From the NCBI RefSeq assembly GCF_003696305.1, contig NZ_RFFK01000004.1, positions 1-64,000 on the forward strand: DNA of 64,000 nucleotides, read 5' to 3'. The position numbers and the translations under genes are program-made. Positions 1 to 7,927 of the stretch are shown in pieces; position 1 is the stretch's first letter, and the number at the start of each line of letters is the position of its first letter. The DNA comes from Pseudomonas sp. AOB-7 (GTDB lineage: Bacteria > Pseudomonadota > Gammaproteobacteria > Pseudomonadales > Pseudomonadaceae). The notes under the pieces were generated by a model that searched no databases, was not told the origin of the DNA, and worked only from the letters and a program-made list of their open reading frames with translations.

Positions 1-34
1 TGGCCTGCCACTGGGCGGTTTTCGGGTTGTGCAT
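1..34 (-). CDS. N-terminus of a probable polyamine aminotransferase (partial)
   Basis: Only the first eleven codons (MHNPKTAQWQA) lie inside the window; the gene continues beyond position 1. An ATG at 34 is preceded by a strong TAAGGAGG ribosome site and starts 9 bases after the stop of the ligase gene, so it is the next gene of the same operon. The short KTxxWQ stretch resembles the start of SpuC-type putrescine:pyruvate aminotransferases, and that enzyme fits an operon of polyamine catabolism, but eleven residues cannot prove the family. Confidence 0.4.
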   Translation of the reverse strand, partial: MHNPKTAQWQA

Positions 35-43
35 GGCGCCTCC

Positions 44-1384
44 TTACAGATACCAGCGATATTCGCGCGGGTTGATGTCGTGCATAAAGGCCAGGTGATC
101 CTGGCGTTTGTTCTCGCAATAGACCATGACGAACTCGCTGCCGAGGCCGGCGGCGACCCGCTCGCTGGCCTGCATGCGGCGCACCGCTTCGAGCATGTCC
201 TTGGGAAAGTCCACGCCGCTGGCGCGGTCGTCGTTGAGCGGGGCGATGGGCTCGGCCTGCGCCTCCAGGCCCTGCTCAATGCTGGTCAGGAGCGCCGCCA
301 GCACCAGATAGGGGTTGGCATCGGCGCCGGGCAGACGGAACTCCAGGCGCAGGTTGCGCGCATCCGACTCGGGGATGCGCACGCAGGCGTCGCGATCCTC
401 GAAGCCCCAGCTGGCGCGGCTGGCCGAATTGACCATGGCGCCGAAGCGGCGGTAGCTGTTGTGGTTCGGCGCGTAGATCGGCATCAGCTGCGGCAGCAGC
501 TGCAAGCAGCCGGCCACGGCATGGCGCAACGGGCGCTGCGCGTCGCGCGCCAGCAGGTTGTCGCCGGCCTCGTCGTACAGACTGACGTGCACGTGCATGC
601 CGCTACCCGGATGCTGCAGGTAGGGCTTGGCCATGAAACTGGCGCGATGGCCGTACTTCAGCGCCACGCCGCGGGTCAGCCGGCAGAACAGCGCCGACCA
701 GTCGGCGGCCTGCAGCGGATCGGCGTTGTGGCCGAAGTTGATCTCGAACTGCCCCGGGCCCAGCTCGGCGGTGATCACCGTGGCGTCGATGCCCTGCAGG
801 CGCGCGGTCTCGGTGATGTCGCCGAGCACTTCGGCGAAACGCGACAGCCGCTCGATATGCATGTTCGGCTGATCGTCGGCATCGCCGCTCAGGTCGTCGT
901 GGGGGAACTGCGGCAGGCCATCCTTGAGCGCCTTGTCGAACAGGTAGAACTCCAGCTCGAAGGCCACCACCGGGCGAATGCCGCGTGCGGCCAGACGCTG
1001 CACCACCCGCGCCAGCACCTCGCGCGGCTCGAACTCGATGGGCGCTTCGGTGCCGTCGGAGCTGATCAGCATCTGCCCCAGCGGCTGGCGCTCCCAGTTC
1101 ACCGGCTTGAGCGTGCCGGGGATCAGCCGCCGCGGCGCGTCCGGGTCGCCGTCGTGGAAGCAGTAGTCGCCGATCTCGTAGAGCCCGCCCTGGGCGCCGA
1201 GCAGCACGCAGTTCTGCGGCAGCTTGAGGACGCTGCCGGCAGCGACCTTTTCCAGCATTTCCACGGGGTAGCGCTTGCCATAGAAATGCCCGGGGATGTC
1301 CAGGCAGATCAGGTCGACGAAGCGCACCTCGGGGTGGGCCTGGCGGAACTGGCGAACTTCATCGAGCAGTGCATCGGTAGTCAT
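44..1384 (-). CDS. Glutamine synthetase family ligase, probable gamma-glutamylpolyamine synthetase
   Basis: This protein of about 446 residues has the glutamine synthetase fold: the metal-binding ELEF near residue 143, GMHVHVS near 263, and the Arg-rich nucleotide segment after NHNSYRRF. The PuuA/SpuI subgroup attaches glutamate to putrescine or other polyamines with ATP in the cytoplasm, instead of making glutamine. Assignment to this subgroup rests on the flanking PuuB-type oxidase, PuuR-like regulator and aminotransferase start. I chose the ATG at 1384; a GTG at 1399 in the same frame would add five residues, and neither has a strong ribosome site. The exact polyamine used cannot be read from the sequence. 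Confidence 0.85.
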   Translation of the reverse strand: MTTDALLDEVRQFRQAHPEVRFVDLICLDIPGHFYGKRYPVEMLEKVAAGSVLKLPQNCVLLGAQGGLYEIGDYCFHDGDPDAPRRLIPGTLKPVNWERQPLGQMLISSDGTEAPIEFEPREVLARVVQRLAARGIRPVVAFELEFYLFDKALKDGLPQFPHDDLSGDADDQPNMHIERLSRFAEVLGDITETARLQGIDATVITAELGPGQFEINFGHNADPLQAADWSALFCRLTRGVALKYGHRASFMAKPYLQHPGSGMHVHVSLYDEAGDNLLARDAQRPLRHAVAGCLQLLPQLMPIYAPNHNSYRRFGAMVNSASRASWGFEDRDACVRIPESDARNLRLEFRLPGADANPYLVLAALLTSIEQGLEAQAEPIAPLNDDRASGVDFPKDMLEAVRRMQASERVAAGLGSEFVMVYCENKRQDHLAFMHDINPREYRWYL

Positions 1385-1408
1385 TGTTGTTGTGTCCACG
1401 TCGCAGAA

Positions 1409-1966
1409 TCAGGTGTAAATCCACAGCACCCGCGTCGGGGTGTCGCCCAGGTTGGCGTAGCGCAGGCGTGCATAGCTCGGCACCTGGAAGGCGTCGCCGG
1501 CATGCAGGGTGGCGCCGCTTTCGTCCTCGCCCAGCCACAGCGTAAGCTGGCCTTCGAGTACGTAACCGCCCTGCTCCGAGCGGTCGCTCATCTGCCGCTC
1601 GCCGCTGCTGGCGCCGGGTTCGAGCAGGCTTTCGAGCAGGGTGAAGGCGCCCTGCAGGGTCGGCGAGGCCATGATGTCGGTGATGCCGCCGGCGAAATAC
1701 AGGGTGCGCCGCTCGTCCGGGCGGGTCACCCAGTCCAGCGCCTTGGGCCTGGGCAGGTTGTAGAAATAGGTGGTGGGCACGTCGAGCGCCTCGCTGATGG
1801 CGGTCAGGTCGGCCACGGTCGGCCGCGACAGGCCGCGCTCGACCTGGGACAGGAAGCCCACCGAACGGCCGATACGTTCGGCCAGCTCGTTCAGGGTGAC
1901 CTTCTTGTGCTTGCGCAGGTCGTGGATGAGGATGGCCAGGGCGGCCATTTCTTCGTGCTTGTCCAT
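1409..1966 (-). CDS. XRE-cupin transcriptional regulator of polyamine genes
   Basis: The 185-residue protein has an N-terminal XRE helix-turn-helix (about residues 14-68, with TLNELAERIGRSVGFLSQVE) and a C-terminal cupin sensor domain (about 100-180). This is the PuuR-like architecture, where the cupin binds a small ligand and the helix-turn-helix represses catabolic genes. It sits between the oxidase and ligase genes, so it is probably autoregulated with them. A GTG at 1993 would extend it by nine codons into the oxidase gene, but the ATG at 1966 has a GAGG at good spacing. Its likely operator is the palindrome upstream of the oxidase gene. Confidence 0.85.
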   Translation of the reverse strand: MDKHEEMAALAILIHDLRKHKKVTLNELAERIGRSVGFLSQVERGLSRPTVADLTAISEALDVPTTYFYNLPRPKALDWVTRPDERRTLYFAGGITDIMASPTLQGAFTLLESLLEPGASSGERQMSDRSEQGGYVLEGQLTLWLGEDESGATLHAGDAFQVPSYARLRYANLGDTPTRVLWIYT

Positions 1967-1979
1967 CGCCGCCTCGTAA

Positions 1980-3269
1980 TCAGAAATAGTCACGCAGTCG
2001 ATACCAGGCCTTACCGATGGCCTCCAGCGGCGCGGCCAGGCGCTCGCCGAAAGGAAACGCCGGATTGCGCAGCTGCTGGTACAGCGCCAGCTCGTCGGGC
2101 TGGCCGAGGATGGCGTCGCTCACCGCCCGCGCAGCCGCCAGGGTCGGCAACACGCCGTGGCCGGAGTAGCCCTGCAGCCAGTAGCGGCCGTTCTCGCCGC
2201 CGATATCCGGGGTGCGCGCGCGGGTCACGTCGATATGCCCGCCCCAGGCGAAGTCGATGGCCACGCCGGCCAGCTGCGGGAACACCCGTTCGAGGAACGG
2301 CCGGGTGGCCGCCGCCATGTCCTGCGGCAGGCCGCCCAGGTAGGTGCAGCCGCCGCCGAACAGCAGGCGGTGGTCGGGAGTGCGGCGGAAATAATCGAGC
2401 ACGAACTGGTTGTCGGTGACGCAGGCGTTGCGCGGCAGCAGCGCCGCGGCGCGTTCGGCGCCGAGCGGCGCGGTGGCGATCTGGTAGGTGCCCACCGGCA
2501 GGATGCGCCGGGCCAGACGCGGCTCCAGGCTGTCGATATAACTGTTGCAGGCCAGCACCAGTTGCTCGGCCTGCACACTGCCCTGCGCGGTACGCACGAG
2601 GTAGCCCCCGGCATGCGCCTGCTGGCTCAGCGCGCGGCTCTGCTCATGGAGCCGCCCACCGGCGCGGACGAAGGCTTCGGCCAGGCCCAGGGCCAGCTTG
2701 AGCGGATTGAGGTGGCCGGCCTCGGGATCGAAGAGCCCGGCCTGGTAGCGCTCGCTGGCGACCCACTCCGGCATCTGCTCGCGGGAGACGAACTGCAGCG
2801 TGCGATGGCCCCACTTGCGCGCGGCCTCCTCCTGCCATTCGTGCAGCAACGCCACCCGCCGCGGCAGCACCGCGGTCCACAGGTGGCCGCGGCGGTAGTC
2901 GCAGTCGAAGCCGTGGCGCTGCGGCAGCTCGCGCAGCTCGCCGGCGGCCCAGGCCATGCCGTCCCACAGCCGGCGGGCGCGTTCGAGACCGAGGGCTCGT
3001 TCCAGCGGCGGCATATCGCAGGACCAGCCGAGAATCGCCTGGCCGCCGTTACGCCCGGACGCAGCCCAGGCCACCCGGCTGGCCTCCAGCAGGATCACCC
3101 GCTTGCCCGCCTCGGCCAGGCGCAGCGCCGTGTGCAGGCCGCTGAAACCGCCGCCGATCACCAGCACCTCGCAGCGCTGCTCGCCCTGCAGCGGCGCATG
3201 CTCGCTCAGGCGATCGGCGCAACTGTGGGCGTAATAGCTGTCGACGTGCTGGCTGGCGTGGCGGAACAT
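1980..3269 (-). CDS. FAD-dependent gamma-glutamylputrescine oxidase-like enzyme
   Basis: A 429-residue DAO-family flavoprotein. A dinucleotide-binding motif, VIGGGFSG, lies at about residues 37-44, followed by the long substrate domain. PuuB-type enzymes oxidise the gamma-glutamylated polyamine to the aldehyde with release of peroxide and ammonia. It is the first gene of the operon and is separated from the regulator gene by only 13 bases. The family assignment is firm; the particular gamma-glutamyl substrate is inferred from the neighbouring ligase. Confidence 0.85.
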   Translation of the reverse strand: MFRHASQHVDSYYAHSCADRLSEHAPLQGEQRCEVLVIGGGFSGLHTALRLAEAGKRVILLEASRVAWAASGRNGGQAILGWSCDMPPLERALGLERARRLWDGMAWAAGELRELPQRHGFDCDYRRGHLWTAVLPRRVALLHEWQEEAARKWGHRTLQFVSREQMPEWVASERYQAGLFDPEAGHLNPLKLALGLAEAFVRAGGRLHEQSRALSQQAHAGGYLVRTAQGSVQAEQLVLACNSYIDSLEPRLARRILPVGTYQIATAPLGAERAAALLPRNACVTDNQFVLDYFRRTPDHRLLFGGGCTYLGGLPQDMAAATRPFLERVFPQLAGVAIDFAWGGHIDVTRARTPDIGGENGRYWLQGYSGHGVLPTLAAARAVSDAILGQPDELALYQQLRNPAFPFGERLAAPLEAIGKAWYRLRDYF

Positions 3270-3276
3270 GGGCGCC

Positions 3277-3306
3277 TCATGAAATTATCAATTTGTAATT
3301 TCATGA
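3277..3306. promoter_or_regulatory. 30-bp palindromic operator candidate upstream of the polyamine operon
   Basis: A perfect inverted repeat with 11-base arms (TCATGAAATTA and TAATTTCATGA) and an 8-base AT-rich spacer lies 8 bases upstream of the oxidase start codon. It stands out from the GC-rich surroundings. Its size suits a dimeric helix-turn-helix protein; the XRE-cupin regulator in the same operon is the obvious candidate. Confidence 0.6.
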
Positions 3307-3387
3307 AAATCTACGCCTATAAATTCACAAAGGCAAGCCGTGCCTCTGCCGCCCTCGCCCCAACACGCCGCGGACACGGCCAACGCC

Positions 3388-3687
3388 TCAGGCCACCTGT
3401 TGCAGTGGCTCCAGCGCGCATTCGAGGCTGGCGATCAGGTCTGCGCCGATGGCCTCGGCCAGCACGCCGCGCAAGGTTTCGCCGGCGAGAAAGGCGTCCC
3501 GCGCCGCGACCGAACGCCAGCGCCCCTCCACCTGCCAGCCCAGGGCATCGCCGGCCAGCGGGAAAATCCGCAGCTCCAGGCAGCCCGATCCATCGATGCC
3601 GACGCCATCGAGCCGGGCCAGGCATTGGCCCAGTTGCGCCGAACGGCGCTGGCGGGCGCGCAAGGTCATACGGTGAACGATGCACAT
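3388..3687 (-). CDS. Small protein, possible ABM-like (ferredoxin-fold) domain
   Basis: The start at 3687 is decided by an AGGAGG 7 bases upstream; the product has 99 residues and no signal peptide. An early strand (VHRMTLR), a helix, and a central stretch with W and R residues followed by a helix (RWRSVAARDAFLAG) are reminiscent of antibiotic biosynthesis monooxygenase-like dimeric barrels, but I cannot confirm the family. It is the second gene of a two-gene unit with the exported peptide gene, 20 bases apart, divergent from an AraC regulator. Confidence 0.55.
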   Translation of the reverse strand: MCIVHRMTLRARQRRSAQLGQCLARLDGVGIDGSGCLELRIFPLAGDALGWQVEGRWRSVAARDAFLAGETLRGVLAEAIGADLIASLECALEPLQQVA

Positions 3688-3707
3688 GACAACCTCCTGG
3701 AATGCAT

Positions 3708-3854
3708 TCAGTACAGGCCCGCGGCGTTGCGCTGCAGCACGTGGGGCGCGGCGTCGGGCTCGCCGAACGGCGCGCAGTCGCCGGCCCGCGAATCGAGCCA
3801 GGCGGTGGCGAGTAGCAGCAGGGTCAGGGGCGCGAGCAGCCATTTGCTGGACAT
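3708..3854 (-). CDS. Short exported peptide, unknown function
   Basis: The ATG at 3854 has an AAGGAGG site at ideal spacing and encodes 48 residues. The first 24 or so form a signal peptide (MSSKWLLAPLTLLLLATAW...), leaving a mature peptide of about 24 residues with one cysteine (DCAPFGEPDAAP...) and a C-terminal GLY. I do not recognise a family. It probably forms an operon with the small cytoplasmic protein gene downstream and may be controlled by the divergent AraC regulator. Confidence 0.5.
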   Translation of the reverse strand: MSSKWLLAPLTLLLLATAWLDSRAGDCAPFGEPDAAPHVLQRNAAGLY

Positions 3855-4030
3855 GGCCTGTCCTCCTTGTGGCGAATGGGGCCCAATCACCGATCAGCGG
3901 GCGATAGCGCGACTGCCGCTGAATTGGCGCAGTGGCTTGCCTCTGTCGGCGCTGACGGCAGGGCAATCGGCGATGCCTGCAGAGATTAGGTCGGCCGGCG
4001 TGCGAGCGTTAGTCGATTACTGGCCAATTC

Positions 4031-4153
4031 TTGCCTAAAACTGCCAAGACAATTTGACCGAAGATAAATCGACAGGAGTTAACGCCATGGATGAAACACC
4101 TTGTTTCATCGGCGATTTGCCCATTCCTGGCGAATATTTGCCTAATCCTGCCA
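4031..4153. promoter_or_regulatory. Direct-repeat boxes in the AraC/peptide divergent promoter region
   Basis: The 16-base motif TTGCCTAA-N2-CTGCCA occurs twice, at 4031-4046 and 4138-4153, with only the two middle bases differing. AraC-family proteins typically bind such asymmetric direct repeats as two adjacent half sites. The boxes lie between the AraC gene start (4213) and the divergent peptide gene (3854), so autoregulation plus control of the small genes is the simplest reading. This intergenic stretch shows no other clear feature apart from the short reading frame at 4087. Confidence 0.45.
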
Positions 4154-4185
4154 CCCCTCATGACTTGCCTGAAAAACCTGGCTAG
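4087..4185 (+). CDS. Possible 32-residue leader peptide (doubtful)
   Basis: An ATG with AGGAG 8 bases upstream opens a frame of 32 codons, Pro-rich (DLPIPGEYLPNPATPHDLPE), ending at a TAG 27 bases before the AraC gene. It overlaps the second direct-repeat box, so it may be a chance frame in a promoter region. No family recognised. Confidence 0.2.
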   Translation: MDETPCFIGDLPIPGEYLPNPATPHDLPEKPG

Positions 4186-4212
4186 GCTTCACGCTTCCTC
4201 AGGAGATTTGCC

Positions 4213-5160
4213 ATGCAGTCACCCACGCACAGCACCAGCGCGCTCGAGACCCCGCTGGCCGAACTCAGCCATGAACTGGCGCGCCTGGTCGAACGCTTCG
4301 TGCCCGAAGACGGGGTGCATGTCACCGCCATTCCCGGCCTGAAACTGGCGCGGGCCACCACGCCCAGCCTGCCGATGCAGACGGTGTACGACCCCTGCCT
4401 GTGCATCATCGCGCAGGGCAGCAAGGAGATCCGTCTGGGAGACGAGCTCTATGTCTACGATCCGCTGAACTACCTGGTGGCCTCGGTGGTGCTGCCGGTG
4501 ACCGGTCGGGTGATCGAGGCCAGCCCGCAGCGGCCCTACCTGAGCCTGGCGTTGGAAATCGATCCGGCGCTGATCAGCAGCCTGCTCACCGAGATGCCGC
4601 CTATCGCGCCCCCCGATGCCGCCTCGCAACGCGCACTGTTTCTCGATCGCCTCGACCCGCGCCTGCTGGACGCGGTGATCCGCCTGCTGCGCCTGCTGGA
4701 AACCCCGCGCGACATCGCCATGCTGGCGCCGCTGGCGCTGCGCGAGATCTTCTACCGCATGCTGCTCAGCCCGCAGGGCCATCGCCTGCACGAGGTGGTC
4801 ATCGCCGACAGCCAGAGCCAGCGCATCTCGCGCGCCATCGAATGGTTGCGCAAGAACTTCGATCAGCCGCTGCGCATCGAGGAGCTGGCGCGCGAGGTCA
4901 ACCTCAGCCCATCGACCCTGCATCACCGCTTCAAGGCGGTCACCGCCTTCAGCCCGCTGCAGTACCAAAAGCAGCTGCGCCTGCAGGAAGCGCGCCGACT
5001 GATGCTGTGCGACAACCTGGAGGCGGCGGCGGCCAGCTACCGCGTCGGCTACGAGAGCCCGTCGCAGTTCAGCCGCGAATACAGCCGCCTGTTCGGCTCG
5101 CCGCCGCAGCGCGACATCGCCCGCCTGCGCCAGGCGGCGCAGAGCCAGGCGGCGTCCTGA
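4213..5160 (+). CDS. AraC family transcriptional regulator (AraC_N type)
   Basis: A 315-residue protein with an N-terminal AraC_N ligand domain (YDPCLCIIAQGSKEIRLGDE at about 60-80 is typical) and two C-terminal helix-turn-helix motifs from about residue 205 (IEELAREVNLSPSTLHHRFK and the second near GYESPSQFSREYSRLFG). This subgroup includes YqhC-like activators that sense aldehydes or related electrophiles. The ATG at 4213 follows AGGAGATTTGCC. It is divergent from the exported peptide unit, its likely target. Confidence 0.9.
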   Translation: MQSPTHSTSALETPLAELSHELARLVERFVPEDGVHVTAIPGLKLARATTPSLPMQTVYDPCLCIIAQGSKEIRLGDELYVYDPLNYLVASVVLPVTGRVIEASPQRPYLSLALEIDPALISSLLTEMPPIAPPDAASQRALFLDRLDPRLLDAVIRLLRLLETPRDIAMLAPLALREIFYRMLLSPQGHRLHEVVIADSQSQRISRAIEWLRKNFDQPLRIEELAREVNLSPSTLHHRFKAVTAFSPLQYQKQLRLQEARRLMLCDNLEAAAASYRVGYESPSQFSREYSRLFGSPPQRDIARLRQAAQSQAAS

Positions 5161-5182
5161 TAACCGCGCAGGACCATGCCCC

Positions 5183-5253
5183 GTGGGAGGCGCTTCAGCG
5201 GCGAGCTTTTCCACCCTTTCTTAAAGGATGATCGCCGCTAAAGCCCCTCCCAC
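5183..5253. repeat. Dispersed palindromic repeat, GTGGGAGG family
   Basis: Inverted arms GTGGGAGGCGCTTCAGCGGC and the near-complement ending GCTAAAGCCCCTCCCAC enclose a short loop. A second copy lies at 60883-60942. It lies between converging genes, a usual position for REP-like elements, and could also end transcription. Confidence 0.7.
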
Positions 5254-5261
5254 GGCAGGTT

Positions 5262-6410
5262 CTACAGCCCCATCTGCTTGGCGATGATCTCGTTCATGAT
5301 CTCGCGCGTGCCGCCGCCGATGGAGAGAATGCGGTTGTCGCGGTACAGCCGCTCCACCAGGCTCTCACGCATGTAGCCCATGCCCCCGAGGATCTGCACC
5401 GCGTCGTAGGTGAGGCGGTCGGCGATATCGGTGGCGAAGTTCTTGGCCATGGAGATTTCCTTGATCACGCTGCGGCCCGCGGCCATCTGCGCCGCCTGGC
5501 GGTAGGTGAATTCGCGCGACACCTCCAGCTGGGTGGCCATCTCGGCCAGGCGGTGCTTGAGCACCTGGAACTTGCCCAGCGGCTTGCCGAACGCCTGGCG
5601 CTCGCGCGCCCAACGCAGCGATTCCTCCAGCGCCAGCTGCGCGGTCATGTTGGCCATGATCGCCAGGCTCAGACGCTCGCTCTGGAAGTTGGCCATGATG
5701 CAGGCGAACCCGGCATTCTCCGCGCCGATCAGGTTTTCCGCCGGCACCCGGCAGTCGTCGAAGAACAGCTCGGCGGTGTCCGAGGCCCACCAGCCCATCT
5801 TCTTCAGCTTGCGCCCGACGGAAAAACCCGGCGTGCCCTGCTCGATCAGCAGCAGACTGACGCCGCCGAAGCCCTCGCCGCCGGTACGCACCGCCACCGT
5901 GTAGTAATCGGCGCGCACGCCGCTGGTGATGAAGGTCTTGCTGCCGCTCACCCGGTAGCAATCGCCGTCGCGCACCGCGCGGGTCTTGAGGTTGGCCACG
6001 TCGGAGCCGCCGGACGGCTCGGTCACCGCCAGCGCCATGATCTTCTCGCCGGCCAGCACCTGCGGCACCACCCGCTCGCGCAACGCCGGCCTGGCCCACT
6101 TGAGCACCGGCGGCAGGCCGATATCCAGCGAGCCGAGCCCGGCCACCAGACCGCCGGAGCCGCAACGCATCAGCTCCTCGCTGGCCGCCACCTTGGCGAA
6201 TACATCGCCCTCGTGGCTGCCGCCATACTGCTCCGGGTAGCCGATACCGAGGATGCCCGCCGCGCCGGCCTTGAGATACAGCTCGCGGGGAAACTCCTCG
6301 GCCTCCTCCCAGTCATCGATATGCGGCAGGATCTCGCGTTCGACGAAGCGCCGCACCGAATCGCGGATCAGTTGGTGGGAATCATCGAAGTACGACTGCG
6401 GGGCGGCCAT
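5262..6410 (-). CDS. Acyl-CoA dehydrogenase
   Basis: The 382-residue protein is full length for the family, with the three acyl-CoA dehydrogenase domains: N-terminal helices, the middle flavin region (ALAVTEPSGGSDVANLKT, about 125-142) and the C-terminal signature (QILGGMGYMRESLVERLYRD). It catalyses alpha,beta-dehydrogenation of an acyl-CoA with FAD, passing electrons to ETF. I chose the ATG at 6410 because GGGAG precedes it and family members begin MAAPQSYF; an upstream ATG at 6440 would add ten residues. Substrate chain length cannot be told. It is followed by a repeat, and read toward the AraC gene. Confidence 0.9.
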   Translation of the reverse strand: MAAPQSYFDDSHQLIRDSVRRFVEREILPHIDDWEEAEEFPRELYLKAGAAGILGIGYPEQYGGSHEGDVFAKVAASEELMRCGSGGLVAGLGSLDIGLPPVLKWARPALRERVVPQVLAGEKIMALAVTEPSGGSDVANLKTRAVRDGDCYRVSGSKTFITSGVRADYYTVAVRTGGEGFGGVSLLLIEQGTPGFSVGRKLKKMGWWASDTAELFFDDCRVPAENLIGAENAGFACIMANFQSERLSLAIMANMTAQLALEESLRWARERQAFGKPLGKFQVLKHRLAEMATQLEVSREFTYRQAAQMAAGRSVIKEISMAKNFATDIADRLTYDAVQILGGMGYMRESLVERLYRDNRILSIGGGTREIMNEIIAKQMGL

Positions 6411-6477
6411 GCGGGGTTCTCCCGTTATTGTTTCGGCCACCCTAACCTAGCGCTTGCTTGGTTTTCAAGCGAGCGTT

Positions 6478-7062
6478 TTATTTCTGCTCGCGCAAGGCCC
6501 TCCTGACCCGCGCCTGCATCTCGTAGGCCGGCCCTTCCACGGACTGGAAATCGCGGGTGTAACGCTGGGCGAAGCCATCGCTGCCCCAGTCGCGATACTG
6601 CTGCACATGCCACAGCTCATGGGCCCAGAGCGCCACGTCGTGCTCGGCGGCCTGGTCGCTGCGAAACACCACCACATCGACCAGGGTCACGGCCTGCACG
6701 TCCGGGTTCTGCAGCATGAGGGTGGCGGCGTCCATCTCCTCGGTGATGCCCACGCGAAAGCGCACTTCGTCCAGCAACGCGGCGTCGTAGAAAGGTGCGA
6801 GCTGCGCGCGGATCATCAGCGGTAGCGGCTCGGTGCCAGCCCGCAGCGCCGCCTGACGCGACTGCAGCAGCCAGGCCTCGAGTCGTGTCGCCGCCAGGTT
6901 CAGGCCGTCCTCATGCAGCCGAACCGGATCGGGCACGCACAGGCAGGAGCCACCCAGGCAGACCTGCACCTGCCCGCTCGGACATTGGGCCTGTGCGGCA
7001 AGCGGCGCTCCGAACACCAGCAGCAGGGCGACAAGGCGCAGGGCGGCGGCGATCGTGGGCAT
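6478..7062 (-). CDS. Secreted HExxH (DUF4157-like) protein
   Basis: A 194-residue protein with a signal peptide (cleavage after AAQAQ) and a short cysteine-rich N-terminus (CPSGQVQVCLGGSCLC). HELWH at 148-152, in the context ALWAHELWHVQQYRDWG, is the zinc-metalloprotease-like motif of the DUF4157/eCIS-core superfamily. Whether it is an active peptidase is not known. The start lies 29 bases after the recR stop with no good ribosome site, so translation may be coupled to recR. Confidence 0.75.
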   Translation of the reverse strand: MPTIAAALRLVALLLVFGAPLAAQAQCPSGQVQVCLGGSCLCVPDPVRLHEDGLNLAATRLEAWLLQSRQAALRAGTEPLPLMIRAQLAPFYDAALLDEVRFRVGITEEMDAATLMLQNPDVQAVTLVDVVVFRSDQAAEHDVALWAHELWHVQQYRDWGSDGFAQRYTRDFQSVEGPAYEMQARVRRALREQK

Positions 7063-7091
7063 GGCAGAGAGACGCCAGAGACTACGGCTGA

Positions 7092-7691
7092 TCAGAGGCT
7101 GATCGGCCGGCGTCCGGCCAGCGCGTGAGCCAGGGTGCCGCCATCGACCAGTTCCAGCTCGCCGCCCAGCGGCATGCCGTGGGCGATGCGCGAGGCGACC
7201 AGCCCCTTGCCGGCCAGCAACTGGGCGATGTAGTGGGCCGTGGCCTCGCCTTCCACCGTCGGGTTGGTGGCCAGGATCACTTCGCTGAAGCTGCCGGCGG
7301 CGATGCGCTCGAGCAGTTCGGGGATGCCGATGGCCTCCGGGCCCAAACCGTCGAGCGGCGACAGATGGCCCTTGAGCACGAAGTAGCGGCCGCGATAGCC
7401 GGTGTGCTCCACCGCATGCACGTCCATCGGCCCTTCCACCACGCACAGCAGGCTGTCGTCGCGGCGCTCGTCGAGGCACAGCTGGCACAGCTCGTCCTCG
7501 CTCAGGCTGCGGCAGCGCTTGCAGTGGCCGACCCCTTCCATCGCCGCATTCAGCGCCTGGGCCAGGCGCAGGCCGCCGCTGCGGTCGCGTTCGAGCAGCT
7601 GCAGGGCCATGCGCTGGGCGGTCTTCTGTCCCACCCCGGGGAGGATGCGCAGGGAGTCGATCAGTTGACGGATCAGGGGGCTGAAGCTCAT
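7092..7691 (-). CDS. recR: Recombination mediator protein RecR
   Basis: A 199-residue protein, the usual RecR length. It has the N-terminal helix-hairpin-helix ([13 protein letters not shown], 17-29), a C4 zinc finger (C57, C60, C69, C72) and a TOPRIM domain beginning [15 protein letters not shown]. With RecF and RecO it loads RecA on gapped DNA. It follows ybaB and dnaX in the same direction, the conserved order in gammaproteobacteria, although a 236-base spacer with two palindromes separates it from ybaB here. Confidence 0.97.
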   Translation of the reverse strand: MSFSPLIRQLIDSLRILPGVGQKTAQRMALQLLERDRSGGLRLAQALNAAMEGVGHCKRCRSLSEDELCQLCLDERRDDSLLCVVEGPMDVHAVEHTGYRGRYFVLKGHLSPLDGLGPEAIGIPELLERIAAGSFSEVILATNPTVEGEATAHYIAQLLAGKGLVASRIAHGMPLGGELELVDGGTLAHALAGRRPISL

Positions 7692-7708
7692 GGGGTTCCT
7701 ACAGGTTC

Positions 7709-7769
7709 GTAGCCCGGATGCAATCCGGGAAAGATGTCACTGGGCATTCCCGGATTGCATCCGGGCTAC
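7709..7769. repeat. Dispersed palindromic repeat, GTAGCCCGGATGCAATCC family
   Basis: Perfect inverted arms of 22 bases starting GTAGCCCGGATGCAATCCGG, separated by 17 bases. The same element occurs at 63594-63651, and partial copies near 48770 and 60947. It lies in the ybaB-recR spacer. Confidence 0.85.
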
Positions 7770-7832
7770 ACACTTGGCGCATTTGATCCAACCGCCGCCA
7801 CGGGGGCGATCAGACGGTATGCAGTACAAGGC

Positions 7833-7892
7833 GCGAAAGGCCCCGAGCACCGGAGTTTACGTCTGTAAATGAGGATGCTCGGGGCCTTTCGC
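7833..7892. repeat. Long hairpin in the ybaB-recR spacer
   Basis: Perfect 17-base arms (GCGAAAGGCCCCGAGCA at 7833-7849 and its complement at 7876-7892) flank an AT-richer loop with a smaller TTTAC/GTAAA stem. Weaker pairing extends outward on both sides to about 7820 and 7905. It may attenuate or stabilise the dnaX-ybaB message, or be a dispersed element; I see one copy in this window. Confidence 0.6.
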
Positions 7893-7927
7893 AACGCAGT
7901 AATGCGTGCCGGCTGGGCGTCACATGC

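Noticed and set aside
29..2419. A 796-codon open frame antisense to the polyamine ligase and oxidase genes
   Set aside because: The product is Ala/Gly/His-rich with no domain, and it lies opposite well-supported genes; it is a typical high-GC shadow frame.
3278..3305. The palindrome before the oxidase gene as a terminator
   Set aside because: It has AT-rich arms and no following T tract, and lies just upstream of a start codon.
7833..7892. The ybaB-recR hairpin as an integron attC site
   Set aside because: Overall shape and a partner inverted repeat recalled attC sites, but no integrase, core GTTRRRY ends or cassette array is present.
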